A stretch of 64,000 bases of DNA. Origin: Pseudomonas sp. CFBP 13711. GTDB taxonomy: Bacteria > Pseudomonadota > Gammaproteobacteria > Pseudomonadales > Pseudomonadaceae. A model generated the notes under the pieces. The model saw nothing but the letters and a program-made list of their open reading frames with translations. It made no database searches and had not been told where the DNA came from. This document shows, one piece after another, positions 24,545 to 33,188 of this stretch (its first letter is position 1; every line of letters starts with the position of its first letter). Where the stretch lies: positions 62,001 through 126,000 of the forward strand of contig NZ_JACYVI010000003.1 in NCBI RefSeq assembly GCF_014842265.1. The letters are read 5' to 3'. A program made the position numbers and the translations under genes.

Positions 24545-27127
24545 TCAGGCGTCGGACAAAACCACATGGTCCATCGCTGCCTGCACGCCCACGGCCTTGA
24601 TCTCGGTCGCGTTCGCTGCCGGGCTAAAAGCGAAATCCTCGGCCTTCAGGCTATGGCTGTAGTCCCCCGCCAGGGTGACCTGGAATTTCTGACCTGTGCT
24701 GTCCGCCTCGTTGCTGCGCACGTAGGTGCGGTCGCTGCTGGCGTTGTAGCTGACCTGCAAGGTGCCGTCGCGGCCGTCGCCCAATCCGGTGAAGCCCAGC
24801 GCTGAAACATCCAGCGTGTCGTGGCCGGTGGTGAAGTCGGTGATGAGATCCGCCGCGCCGACGTAGCTGTCGCTGATGTGATCGAAGCGGAAGGTGTCCT
24901 CGCCCGATCCGCCGGTGAGCTTGTCGCTGCCAGCACCGCCAACCAGCAAATCATCGCCGACGCTGCCCGCCAGCACGTCGTTGCCCGCCAGGCCAAACAG
25001 GGTGTCATTACCCCAGTCGCCATACAGCGTGTCGGCGCCTGCCGTGCCGGTGGCGTTCACCGAGGTCAGCGGCTGAGACGAATCGGTGCGCGTGTCATCG
25101 GGGTTGGCGAACAGCACATTGCTCGCGGTCAGGTCATAGAGGTGGTTGCCGTTAAGCAGGATTTCGAAGCGGTTGCCGTCGGCGTCCGGCTCCAGCGACT
25201 TAAGCGCCGTCTGGTCGCCGGCCAGGTTCAACACGACTTTGAGCGTGCCGTCATAGCCATTGCCCAGGCCCTTGAAATCCAGGGCAGTAAGGTCGAGGCG
25301 ATCATGGCCGTTGCTGTTGAAATCGGTGATCAGGTCGCGTTGCGCGTAGCTGCCGCTGGCATCGTTGCGCAGGCTGTCGCTGACGCTGGTGTACACGAAG
25401 GTGTCCGCGCCTGCCCCGCCCGTCAGGGTGTCGCCGCCGCTGCCGCCGAGCAACCGATCTGCGCCGCCGTCGCCCGACAACGTGTCTCGCCCTGCGCCGC
25501 CGATCAGCACGTCATCGGCAGCGGTACCAAACAGCTTGTCGTCACTGGCCGTGCCGGTAATCGACGAGAAGAAGTTCGTCGCGCTCAGCGTGCTCAGGTG
25601 GTTGCCATCGAGTGCCAGCTGAAAGCGGTTGCCGGCGGCATCGGCGTCCAGGCTCGACAGGTAGGTAATGTCGGTGCCAGCGTTGTAGGACGCCTTCAAC
25701 GTGCCGTTGTGGCCATTGCCCAGCCCGGACAGTCCCAGCAGGGTCAGGTCGAGACGGTCGCTGCTGTCGTTGAAATCGGTAATGCGATCGGTGAAGGACG
25801 TGGTGGCCGTGCGATAGCTGTCGCTGACCGAGGTGAAACGAAACACGTCGCTGCCGGTGCCACCGCTGAGGCGGTCCGCCCCTGCACCGCCATGGATGAC
25901 GTCGTCACCGGCGCCGCCGTCGATGCGATCGCGCCCTGCTCCGCCACTGATGAATTCGTCCGAACGGCTGCCGATCAACGTGTCGGCGCCCGCACTGCCG
26001 CGCACGATCAGCACATCGCTGTTGTTGTAGACCTGGGTGTTGTTGCCCGCCGCGCTGATGTCGCCCGAATGAGTGCCGTTGATGACGTTGCCGAAGATCA
26101 CGCTGCCTTCGACGCTCGCCACGTCCGACGGCACCTCGGCCACGCCCCAGGTCGATCCGGCGCTGCCGGTGATCAGGTTGTCGTAGACGAAATTCTGCGT
26201 GCCGTTCTCGCTGCCCAGGTTGCGGATCGCCACTTCCGGCACGTCGTTGCTCTGCGCGTTGGCGTGGATGACGTTGTCGGACACTTCGATGTGGGTCGTG
26301 CCTTGCAGATTGACGCCCGACCCGCCGTTGTCATGGATGTCGAGGCGATACACGCCGCCGTATTCGATGCCGCGCATGTGCACGCCGTCGCCGCCGTTCC
26401 CATAGACGTCGCCGCCGATGACGCTGAAAAAGCCGGTGTCGACGCCGCTTTCTTCATGGACGTGAATGCCGTCGCCAGCATTGCCGGAAGCCTGGTTGTC
26501 GGTGAGCGACATCGCCACGCTGCCAAGCCCGACATTGATGCCATTGCCGCCGTTGTCCAGCGCGCGGTTGTCCTGAAAGGTCAGCGCCGGCAGCGACCCG
26601 CCCAGGACGAAGCCATCGGAAGCGTTGTCTGTGGCCGTGCTGGCGCGCACCGTCAGATGCACCGACGCGCCGGTCAGGTCAAAACCGCTACCGCTGAAGT
26701 GTGTGGCGGTGACGCCATCGATCAACAGATTGGTACTGTTCGCCCCCGACTGAGACCAGCCACTGACCTGCCCGCTGCCGCTGACCTGATTGCCATCCAG
26801 CGAGAGATTGCTGACGGTCGCGTCTCGCACGGTGCTGCCTGCTACCACGCCCAACAGCGAGTGGGTATTTGATCCGGCGCCATCGGCCAGCTTGAGCACG
26901 CTGTCACCCGCGCCCTCCCCGGTGAGGGTGACGTTGCTTTTCAGCGCAAGAGCGTTGCCCGAACCGTCGCCGTCCGACACAAGCCAGGTGCCGCCAGGGA
27001 TGTAAACCTTGCCCCCACCCGCAGCGCTTGCGGCATCAATTGCCTTCTGGATGGCGACGGTATCGTCAGTGACGGAGTCGCCCTTGGCGCCGTAATTGCG
27101 GATATCGAAAGTGGGGGTGATGCTCAT
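24545..27127 (-). CDS. AlgE-type mannuronan C5-epimerase-like RTX protein, catalytic residues not conserved
   Basis: An 860-residue protein. Residues 1 to about 370 form a right-handed beta-helix A-module (FDIRNYGAKGDSVTDDT, GGGKVYIPGGTWLV). Three R-modules follow (about 375-520, 530-690, 695-850), each with calcium-binding RTX nonapeptides such as GGAGDDVIHGG. There is no N-terminal signal peptide and the C-terminus is hydrophobic-acidic, so type I secretion is expected. From memory, AlgE4 uses Tyr149, Asp152, His154, Arg195 and His196 in YGFDPHE and NDRHGF. Here the aligned stretches are SGFDLTGA (Ser147, Asp150, Thr152) and DNGGNGINV (Gly194, Asn195), so only the Asp is kept. It may be inactive (like Azotobacter AlgY), bind alginate structurally, or have another activity. 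No type I secretion genes are adjacent. Confidence 0.85.
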   Translation of the reverse strand: MSITPTFDIRNYGAKGDSVTDDTVAIQKAIDAASAAGGGKVYIPGGTWLVSDGDGSGNALALKSNVTLTGEGAGDSVLKLADGAGSNTHSLLGVVAGSTVRDATVSNLSLDGNQVSGSGQVSGWSQSGANSTNLLIDGVTATHFSGSGFDLTGASVHLTVRASTATDNASDGFVLGGSLPALTFQDNRALDNGGNGINVGLGSVAMSLTDNQASGNAGDGIHVHEESGVDTGFFSVIGGDVYGNGGDGVHMRGIEYGGVYRLDIHDNGGSGVNLQGTTHIEVSDNVIHANAQSNDVPEVAIRNLGSENGTQNFVYDNLITGSAGSTWGVAEVPSDVASVEGSVIFGNVINGTHSGDISAAGNNTQVYNNSDVLIVRGSAGADTLIGSRSDEFISGGAGRDRIDGGAGDDVIHGGAGADRLSGGTGSDVFRFTSVSDSYRTATTSFTDRITDFNDSSDRLDLTLLGLSGLGNGHNGTLKASYNAGTDITYLSSLDADAAGNRFQLALDGNHLSTLSATNFFSSITGTASDDKLFGTAADDVLIGGAGRDTLSGDGGADRLLGGSGGDTLTGGAGADTFVYTSVSDSLRNDASGSYAQRDLITDFNSNGHDRLDLTALDFKGLGNGYDGTLKVVLNLAGDQTALKSLEPDADGNRFEILLNGNHLYDLTASNVLFANPDDTRTDSSQPLTSVNATGTAGADTLYGDWGNDTLFGLAGNDVLAGSVGDDLLVGGAGSDKLTGGSGEDTFRFDHISDSYVGAADLITDFTTGHDTLDVSALGFTGLGDGRDGTLQVSYNASSDRTYVRSNEADSTGQKFQVTLAGDYSHSLKAEDFAFSPAANATEIKAVGVQAAMDHVVLSDA

Positions 27128-27369
27128 GCGCTGCTCCTGCCTGGAATACTGACGACCTGTGAACCGGTTGTCGCAACCGGCTCGGGGAACAGGTTGGACC
27201 GGTAGAGTTCCGGATTGTTAGTGCCGGTTCGAAGGCTTTCGTCGGATGGGCTGTATGGGTTTGCGTGGCACTTTTCGGTGCGCCATCCAGTCGCGGGAGT
27301 GAAACGCCGGGTGACGGGACATCCCTGAATTCATTACATTCATTCCAGCTATCCACCCAAGGCCTACCG

Positions 27370-27885
27370 ATGAACAGCTATCTGGCGCAGGCACACAATA
27401 ATCGATGGTCGAACCGGCGCCTGCTCTCGGCATGCCTGGGGTTGAGCAATGAAGAATACCTGGCGCCGCGAACAGGTTTTTTTCCCTCAATTGAGCTGAC
27501 GCTGCGGCACATACTGGATGTCGATCAATTCTACCTGGCCGCGCTGACGTTTGATCTCGAAGGTCAACGAAAGGAGCTGCCCGAGCATCTCTCGCTGCAG
27601 GAAATCGTCCGGCTCCAAACCGAGGCAGACGGCCGACTTGTTACCTATTGCGAAGGTCTGGATGAGCACTCGCTTGGTCGACGAGCGGGTGTAGTACGGG
27701 CGACGGGCATTATTCCGGAACGGGTGGATTGCCTGTTGCTACATCTGTTCCAGCACCAGATTCACCACCGTGGACAGGTTCACGCCATGCTGTCCGGTAC
27801 CCGCATACCACCGCCTCAACTGGATGAATTTTATCTTGATGGAGATTTACCATTGAGGGCATCGGATGAGCTTCTTCCCGGCTAA
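27370..27885 (+). CDS. DinB-family putative metalloprotein
   Basis: A 171-residue four-helix DinB/YfiT-like protein. Metal-binding histidines are visible in LRHILDVDQFYL and HQIHHRGQVHAML, the family's usual pattern. Members include thiol-dependent S-transferases and proteins induced by DNA damage; the role here is unknown. ATG at 27370 gives the usual start MNSYLAQAHNNRW; the frame is open 105 bp upstream without support. The last codons (LLPG and the stop) are read from an adjacent REP element, so the C-terminus appears to have been re-shaped by the repeat. Confidence 0.82.
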   Translation: MNSYLAQAHNNRWSNRRLLSACLGLSNEEYLAPRTGFFPSIELTLRHILDVDQFYLAALTFDLEGQRKELPEHLSLQEIVRLQTEADGRLVTYCEGLDEHSLGRRAGVVRATGIIPERVDCLLLHLFQHQIHHRGQVHAMLSGTRIPPPQLDEFYLDGDLPLRASDELLPG

Positions 27886-27975
27886 AGCCGGTCCCACTAA
27901 AAAGCACCGCGTGCATCCAGTGGGATTGGCTACGTACCCGAATGTAGGACCGGCTTTAGCCGGGAAGGCGTCAGA
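27874..27975. repeat. REP pair (inverted)
   Basis: The inverted element CCCGGCTAAAGCCGGTCCCA (27877-27896) overlaps the DinB stop codon, and a forward TAGGACCGGCTTTAGCCGGG element follows at about 27945-27964. Probably serves the convergent DinB and RcnB-like genes as a bidirectional 3' element. Confidence 0.82.
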
Positions 27976-28023
27976 CGTCACGCCATCATCGCTGGCTGAG
28001 GAATGAGGTCTCGGCTAACGGCG

Positions 28024-28338
28024 TTATTTATGCGCCTTACCCTTGGACACCATCTGTTTGATCGTGCCCGTCGGAATATCAACCAACAGGTACTGGTCCT
28101 TGATCTCCACCCACTGTTGATTTTTGTCCGGCGCGCTCAGGTGACGTGCTTTCCAGTCTTTAAGCGCCAGGCTGGGACGTTGGTATTGATCAGGGACGTT
28201 GTCGCCTTCCTTCATTTCCTTAACCCCTGCGCCCGGGCGATCCATCGTCACGCTTGGCTGTTCGGCAGCGTAGGAGAAGCTGCTGACTGCGCATACTGCG
28301 GTGAACAGCAGATGAGGGAGGAATTTCTTTCCGAGCAT
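28024..28338 (-). CDS. RcnB-like periplasmic protein
   Basis: A 104-residue protein with a signal peptide (MLGKKFLPHLLFTAVCAVSSFSYAA). The end, WVEIKDQYLLVDIPTGTIKQMV, resembles RcnB, a periplasmic protein linked to Ni/Co homeostasis in enterobacteria, and other small RcnB-domain proteins common in Pseudomonas. ATG at 28338 has AGGA seven bases upstream; the longer frame upstream is spurious. It is a single gene, and the metal role is only a family inference. Confidence 0.75.
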   Translation of the reverse strand: MLGKKFLPHLLFTAVCAVSSFSYAAEQPSVTMDRPGAGVKEMKEGDNVPDQYQRPSLALKDWKARHLSAPDKNQQWVEIKDQYLLVDIPTGTIKQMVSKGKAHK

Positions 28339-28605
28339 GATCAGATCCTTTGGCAAACGAGTGCCGCTGATTGAATAAGGGGTGACGGTGCATCCGTCAT
28401 GCTCTGACCGGGACTGATTCCCAGGAGTTCGATCTGATCGCGTGCCATACGCTCGCATTGACTTTCGCAGTGGTTGCCAGTGGGGCAACAGCAGATACCA
28501 GAAGCCGAAGATCAACAAAGTCCTACAGCCAGTCTCGAGACACTTGTTCTCTGTCCACTGTATATGGCATCAATGTCGCCGCACTGCTTGCATGGAAAAA
28601 ACCGC

Positions 28606-29163
28606 ATGGAAAGCCCCACGCTCCAGACTCCCCGACTGACACTCGCCCCGCTGCGGTTAACCGATGCACCCGTGATTCAACAGCTGTTTCCCCGGTGGGA
28701 CGTGGTCCAATATCTGGACAGCCATGTGCCATGGCCCTATCCCGACGACGGCGCACTGACCTACCTCCGCGACGTCGCGCTTCCTGCCATGGCAGAGGGG
28801 CGCGAATGGCACTGGACGATACGCCTGACGTCCGAGCCGGCGCGGATGATCGGCTGCATCAGCCTGCACGATCAGCCCGAGAACCACCGGGGTTTCTGGC
28901 TGGCGCCGCAATGGCGAGGTCAGGGGTATATGCGGGAGGCGTGCGAAGTGATCAACGCTTTCTGGTTCGAAACCCTGCAGCGCCCGGTGATGCAGGTGCC
29001 CAAAGCGGCGGGCAACGAGGCATCGAGGAAGATCTCCGAACGCGAGGGCATGCGCATGATCGAGCGCCGGGACGGCCACTTTGTCTCAGGTCCCATGGTT
29101 CAAGAGCTCTGGGAGTTGACGCGCGACGAATGGTTGGCCAGGCAGCCGCCGACTTCGAAATGA
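28606..29163 (+). CDS. GNAT family N-acetyltransferase (RimJ/RimL-like)
   Basis: A 185-residue acetyltransferase. It begins with the RimJ-type ESPTLQTPRLTLAPLRLTDA. The acetyl-CoA region shows IGCISLHD, then FWLAPQWRGQGYMREACEVI (the pyrophosphate-binding R/Q-x-x-G-x-A region), then GNEASRKISEREGMRMI. ATG at 28606 gives a normal N-terminus; the frame is open further upstream without a ribosome site. The substrate is unknown (protein N-terminus or small amine). Confidence 0.85.
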   Translation: MESPTLQTPRLTLAPLRLTDAPVIQQLFPRWDVVQYLDSHVPWPYPDDGALTYLRDVALPAMAEGREWHWTIRLTSEPARMIGCISLHDQPENHRGFWLAPQWRGQGYMREACEVINAFWFETLQRPVMQVPKAAGNEASRKISEREGMRMIERRDGHFVSGPMVQELWELTRDEWLARQPPTSK

Positions 29164-29265
29164 TGCAGCAGGCACTGGTTTCCCGGGGCAGTTAGCTGAT
29201 TGCCTGTTGACCTGCCCCGCCTCAATCCCTAGGGTAGCCGGCCTTCTTTACCCCTCAGGAACCCC

Positions 29266-30444
29266 ATGTCCAGCCGCAGCAAGCTCCCCTCCACCGTCTA
29301 CCTTCTGGGCCTGACGATATTCTCGCTGGTGACGGCCGAATTCATGGTCGCCGGCATGATGCCCGCGCTGGCCGATGCGTTCTCGGTCAGCCTCGCCCAA
29401 GTCGGCAACCTGATCGCCTTTTACGCTTTAGGCATGGCCATCGGCGGCCCCCTTGTGACCGTGTTGCTGCTGTCCAAAGGCGTCAGCAACAAACGCTCTT
29501 TGATCGCGCTGCTCGTCTGCTATGTGGTCGCCGGCGCAGTCGCAGCGGCCGCGCAAAGTTATCTGGTGCTCGCCGCTGCACGCGTGGTCATGGGCATTTC
29601 CAGTGCCGTCTGCATCGGTTTGTGCATGACGGTGTGCGCAGGCCTCGTCACCCCGGAACGACGCGGTCGAGCGGTTTCGGTGGTCCTCGCCGGGCTGATG
29701 CTGTCCCCTGTCGTCGGCGTGCCGCTGACCACGTGGGTCGAGCAACACTTCGGCTGGCGTGCGAGCGCCTGGCTTGTAGTAGTGCTGGCGATGCTCTGCA
29801 CGGTGCTGGCGAGCAAGCGCCTGCCGGCAGGCGCCAATGGCAGCGAACCGCCGCTGCGCCAACAAGTCGCGGACATGAAGAATGCGCCCCTCTGGGCGGC
29901 GTACCTCACCAGCGGCTTGATCATCGGCGCCACCTTTGCCGCGTTCAGCTACTGCACGCCCATCCTGATTCAAGAAGTCGGGGTCGCGCCAAAATTCGTC
30001 GCCCCGCTGCTGGCGCTGTATGGCGTCGCGAACGTGCTGGGCAACTGGGTGGTGGGCCGACTGGCGGATCGCTACATGATGGCGATCGTCGGCTGGGGTC
30101 TGGCGATCATGGTGCTGGCATTGTCGGGCTTCGCCCTGGCCGGGGATCATCTGTGGCTGAACCTGATGTGCTTCCTCGCCCTCGGGCTGACCGGTGTGGC
30201 GCTGAATCCGGCGATGGTCGCGCGGGTTATGAAAGCGGCCGAGCCCGGCGCGCTGGTGAACATCATGCACACCTCGGTCATCACCGCCGGGCTGGCATTC
30301 GGCAGTTGGGCGGGCGGTGTGACGATCGATGCAGGCCTGGGTCTGCGTTCGCCGCTGTGGGTCGGTGCGGCCATGGCCCTGGCAGGATTGCTGAGTCTGG
30401 TGCGGCCGATTGCGATGCGTCGCAGCCAGGCGTTGTGCGACTGA
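29266..30444 (+). CDS. MFS transporter, DHA1 (arabinose efflux/drug:H+ antiporter-like)
   Basis: A 392-residue 12-helix major facilitator. The start TVYLLGLTIFSLVTAEFMVAGMMPALADAF is typical of the DHA1/AraJ-YdhP branch, and the motif C-like segment GLMLSPVVGVPLTTWVEQHFGWRASAW supports an exporter. It is preceded by AGGA and converges on the MerR gene. The substrate is unknown; small drugs, sugars or amino-acid derivatives are possible. Confidence 0.88.
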   Translation: MSSRSKLPSTVYLLGLTIFSLVTAEFMVAGMMPALADAFSVSLAQVGNLIAFYALGMAIGGPLVTVLLLSKGVSNKRSLIALLVCYVVAGAVAAAAQSYLVLAAARVVMGISSAVCIGLCMTVCAGLVTPERRGRAVSVVLAGLMLSPVVGVPLTTWVEQHFGWRASAWLVVVLAMLCTVLASKRLPAGANGSEPPLRQQVADMKNAPLWAAYLTSGLIIGATFAAFSYCTPILIQEVGVAPKFVAPLLALYGVANVLGNWVVGRLADRYMMAIVGWGLAIMVLALSGFALAGDHLWLNLMCFLALGLTGVALNPAMVARVMKAAEPGALVNIMHTSVITAGLAFGSWAGGVTIDAGLGLRSPLWVGAAMALAGLLSLVRPIAMRRSQALCD

Positions 30445-30477
30445 AGGCGTTGTAACTGACGTCCGGGTATTGCGAGG

Positions 30478-30501
30478 TGACGTGTCCTTCAGGGCACGTC
30501 A
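30478..30501. terminator. near-perfect hairpin between convergent MFS and MerR genes
   Basis: TGACGTGTCCT and AGGGCACGTCA form an 11-bp stem (one G-T pair) around a TC loop. It overlaps the last codons of the MerR gene. There is no clear T tract, so it would be an imperfect intrinsic terminator for the MFS gene or just a barrier hairpin. Confidence 0.4.
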
Positions 30502-30863
30502 GCGGCGCCAGTGCCCAACAACGGACAGACCTGTCCCGCCCGCTCGGCCAACAGACTGCGCAGCGCGTGCATCTGCGCGATGCGCTCGTCCAGCATCGCG
30601 ATTTTCTTGGCGAATAATCCTCTCAGCACGTCGCTGGAGACCTGCTCGCTGCTCCACAGCAACGGCAGGTTTTCGCCAATCTCCTTCAGCGAAAACCCCA
30701 GCTGTTGCGCCAGCTTGATATACCCCACCAGCTGCAGGGTCTCGTCCGGGTAGTGCCGATAGCCGTTGGCACTGCGCTGCGGTTTGATCAAGCCTTTCTC
30801 TTCGTAAAAACGCAAGGCGTCCACGGACACCCCCGCACGCACTGCCACTTCGCCTATTTTCAT
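30489..30863 (-). CDS. MerR family transcriptional regulator
   Basis: A 124-residue regulator. The N-terminal winged helix reads MKIGEVAVRAGVSVDALRFYEEKGLI and SANGYRHYP, a near-canonical MerR signature. A long dimer helix follows (VSSDVLRGLFAKKIAMLDERIAQMHAL). The tail has a single Cys (GQVCPLLG), unlike metal sensors with two or three Cys, so the effector may not be a thiophilic metal. TTG at 30872 opens the frame, but ATG at 30863 starts the family consensus. It is divergent from a small membrane-protein gene whose promoter has a 19-bp spacer, the hallmark of MerR-activated promoters. Confidence 0.88.
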   Translation of the reverse strand: MKIGEVAVRAGVSVDALRFYEEKGLIKPQRSANGYRHYPDETLQLVGYIKLAQQLGFSLKEIGENLPLLWSSEQVSSDVLRGLFAKKIAMLDERIAQMHALRSLLAERAGQVCPLLGTGAADVP

Positions 30864-30880
30864 GACTCTCAATGCTCACG

Positions 30881-30911
30881 TTGACTCTGGACCCAGGACC
30901 AGGCTTTAGCC
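30881..30911 (+). promoter_or_regulatory. MerR-type promoter with 19-bp spacer
   Basis: TTGACT at 30881-30886 and TTAGCC at 30906-30911 are separated by 19 bp. The spacer contains an imperfect dyad, CTGGACCCAGGACCAG (12 of 16 positions symmetrical). Long spacers with an internal dyad are characteristic of MerR-family activated promoters. The promoter faces the membrane-protein gene at 30938. Confidence 0.5.
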
Positions 30912-30937
30912 TGCGGGCTCAACTGTGAGGGAAGATC

Positions 30938-31387
30938 ATGATCAGCGCAAAGACCAACAAACGCATCGTCAGAAGCAGCGCCTTTTACGATTTGATAATG
31001 ACGACGGGGTTCATGACGCCCTGGACCGCCGCGTGGGTGTTCAGCACCTTTTCCGAGCTGTCGGCCGCTTTGGCACTGGAGCGGCCGGTGCCCGTGCTGG
31101 ACGTCAGCGGCATGCTGTTCGCCAATTTGCTCGGCAGCGTGGTGGTGGTCTGGTCGCTTTGGCGCCTGGCGCAACCGAGCCGTCGCGTGGGGTTATACGA
31201 CGCACTGGCGCGAACGCTGTTCGCGACGTGGCAGCTTTATGCGGTCGCCCACAGTGCGAGTTTTCTGATTCTCGGGTTTACGGTGTTCGAGGGGGTGTTT
31301 GCCGTTGCGCAGGTCTGGCCGATCCGGCATTCAGGACAAGGCAGCCAGAGGGAGAAACAGGCGCCAGCGTCGTCCGGTGTGCGGTAA
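30938..31387 (+). CDS. small integral membrane protein, MerR-divergent
   Basis: A 149-residue protein with about four hydrophobic segments (around 18-35, 55-80, 95-115 and 115-130), a positively charged N-terminus (TNKRIVRSS) and a hydrophilic tail. GAGGGA precedes the ATG. I do not recognise the family. Position next to a divergent MerR regulator and a MerR-type promoter suggests induction by the MerR effector. Confidence 0.72.
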   Translation: MISAKTNKRIVRSSAFYDLIMTTGFMTPWTAAWVFSTFSELSAALALERPVPVLDVSGMLFANLLGSVVVVWSLWRLAQPSRRVGLYDALARTLFATWQLYAVAHSASFLILGFTVFEGVFAVAQVWPIRHSGQGSQREKQAPASSGVR

Positions 31388-31439
31388 ACGCAATAGCTGT
31401 GTCCTCAAACCAGGCGCGGCGCCGACCTGCACGTAGCGC

Positions 31440-32327
31440 TCAACCGAACTGCAGCAGCGCCGCATCAATGAATCGGCGCAGCTTGGCCGTTCGCTGTCGG
31501 CTGCCGGTGTAGAGCATATGCATGGCCCGGCTCGGCGCCTCATAGTCGGGCAACACTCGCACCAGCGCGCCGCTGCGTACCGCGGACTCGAGGAAATCCC
31601 AAGGTCCGAGCACAATGCCGAAACCGTCCAGCGCCGCAGAGAGCAGCGCCCGGACCTCATTGACCCTCAATCGACTGGCCACCTGAACCCGTTCCACCGT
31701 TGACCCTTGGCAGAAAACCCACTCGCGGTCAGTCGGCCGCGACCACCAGGCGTACCCCAGGCACTCATGCTGGTTCAGGTCCTGGGGACGTTGCGGCACG
31801 CCGCGTTCGGTCAGGTAGCCAGGCGCGGCGCAAGCGACCAGTTGATAAGGCGCCAGCGGCCGGGCGGTCAGGCTGGAGACGTCCAGCGGGCCGATCCTGA
31901 ACGCGATATCGACCCCCTCCTCCATCAGATCAACCAAGCGATCAGTCAATTGCAGATCGATTTCAATCTCGGGATGCTGCCGGAGAAAATCCGTCACGAA
32001 GGGCATGAGGCGAGAGGAGCCAAAGGTAGTGGGGGCGCTGATTTTCAGCTTGCCGCGCGGGGTGTCGTTCATCATCTCTCCAAGGGAATCCGCCGCCTTC
32101 GCTTCACTCAGGATGTGTTTGCAGCGTTCCAGATACGCCTGGCCCAGATCGGTCAGGCTCTGGCGCCGCGTGGTGCGGTTCAGCAGTCGTGCGCCGAGTC
32201 GATGCTCGATCGCAGCGACATGCTTGGCGACCATTTGCGGCGACAACCCCAGGCGCTCGGCCGCTTTGGCGTAGGAGCCGCATTCCGCCGCCGTGACGAA
32301 CGCTTCCATGCTGCTGAGACGATCCAT
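31440..32327 (-). CDS. LysR family transcriptional regulator
   Basis: A 295-residue LysR regulator. The HTH region reads MDRLSSMEAFVTAAECGSYAKAAERLGLSPQMVAKHVAAIE with LNRTTRRQSLTDLG after it, and a periplasmic-binding-like effector domain follows (GKLKISAPTTFG, IDLQLTDRLVDL, DIAFRIGPL). It is divergent from the NADP-oxidoreductase gene across 103 bp that contain a symmetric inverted repeat, so it probably regulates that gene. It belongs to the CrgA/AaeR-like group that controls oxidoreductase or efflux genes. Confidence 0.9.
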   Translation of the reverse strand: MDRLSSMEAFVTAAECGSYAKAAERLGLSPQMVAKHVAAIEHRLGARLLNRTTRRQSLTDLGQAYLERCKHILSEAKAADSLGEMMNDTPRGKLKISAPTTFGSSRLMPFVTDFLRQHPEIEIDLQLTDRLVDLMEEGVDIAFRIGPLDVSSLTARPLAPYQLVACAAPGYLTERGVPQRPQDLNQHECLGYAWWSRPTDREWVFCQGSTVERVQVASRLRVNEVRALLSAALDGFGIVLGPWDFLESAVRSGALVRVLPDYEAPSRAMHMLYTGSRQRTAKLRRFIDAALLQFG

Positions 32328-32360
32328 GATTCAACACTCCGGGTGGGGAGACTAAGTGCC

Positions 32361-32397
32361 TGATGATTATTTATCTGCGGCTGGTTCGCAATCATCA
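32361..32397. promoter_or_regulatory. inverted repeat in the LysR/oxidoreductase divergent region
   Basis: TGATGATT (32361-32368) and AATCATCA (32390-32397) are a perfect 8-bp inverted repeat with a 21-bp spacer, midway between the two divergent starts. It could be a LysR binding region or a DNA hairpin. Confidence 0.5.
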
Positions 32398-32430
32398 TGA
32401 CCGCTTCCAGCCCACCACAGGAGTCATCAC

Positions 32431-33093
32431 ATGCGCATCGGCATCATCGGGGCAGGCTTTATCGGCCAGGCAGTGGCGCAACGGGTCATCGCCGCAGGTC
32501 ATGAAGTCATGCTCAGCAACTCACGTGGCCCACAGACCCTGAACGACCTGCTCGTCCAGATACCCGGCGTCCAGATCGGCACGATTGAGGACGCTGCTGC
32601 CTTTGGCGATGTGGTCCTGGTCGCCATTCCCTTAAAGCACTACCCCACCCTTTCAGCTAAATGGCTTGCCGGTAAAACGGTGCTGGATGCCAACAATTAC
32701 TACCCCGAACGGGACGGCTCGTTCCCGGCGCTCGACAGGTGTGAGACCACCACCAGCAGGCTGCTCGCCGAGCATTTGCCTGGCGCCAGCGTGGTCAAGG
32801 TGTTCAATGCGATCCTGGCGGACGACCTCCTCCGCGATGCTCGGCCGGGTGGGGCGAACGACCGGCGCGCACTGCCGGTGGCCGCCGATGACCCTGCGGC
32901 GAAAGCGCTGGCCATACAGCTGCTGGACGAGGTGGGATTCGACGCGGTCGACGCCGGCAATCTGGATGAAAGCTGGCGGTTTGAACGGGCCAAACCGGCG
33001 TACTGCATTCCGTTGAACCGGGAGGCGCTGAAAGTTGCGCTGGCCAAGGCTGAAAGGCACGTGGAATTGCCCCATGGCTCGTGGCGCCACTGA
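32431..33093 (+). CDS. NADP-dependent oxidoreductase, F420-type Rossmann fold
   Basis: A 220-residue protein that opens with a Rossmann motif (IGIIGAGFIGQAVAQRVIAAG) and the NADP-phosphate patch LSNSRGPQTL. It continues with VLVAIPLKHYPTL and VLDANNYYPERDG, as in the F420-dependent NADP reductase-like family (ProC/FNO_N). These proteins reduce or oxidise small metabolites and are often under divergent LysR control, as here. GGAG precedes the ATG. The substrate is unknown. Confidence 0.85.
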   Translation: MRIGIIGAGFIGQAVAQRVIAAGHEVMLSNSRGPQTLNDLLVQIPGVQIGTIEDAAAFGDVVLVAIPLKHYPTLSAKWLAGKTVLDANNYYPERDGSFPALDRCETTTSRLLAEHLPGASVVKVFNAILADDLLRDARPGGANDRRALPVAADDPAAKALAIQLLDEVGFDAVDAGNLDESWRFERAKPAYCIPLNREALKVALAKAERHVELPHGSWRH

Positions 33094-33188
33094 ATGGCGT
33101 CATCCCGCAAGGGACCTCCAGCCAGCGCCACCTTCCGGTAACATGCGTGCCTGCACATGCCGTTCGTATTGCCTCGGGAAGGAACTTG

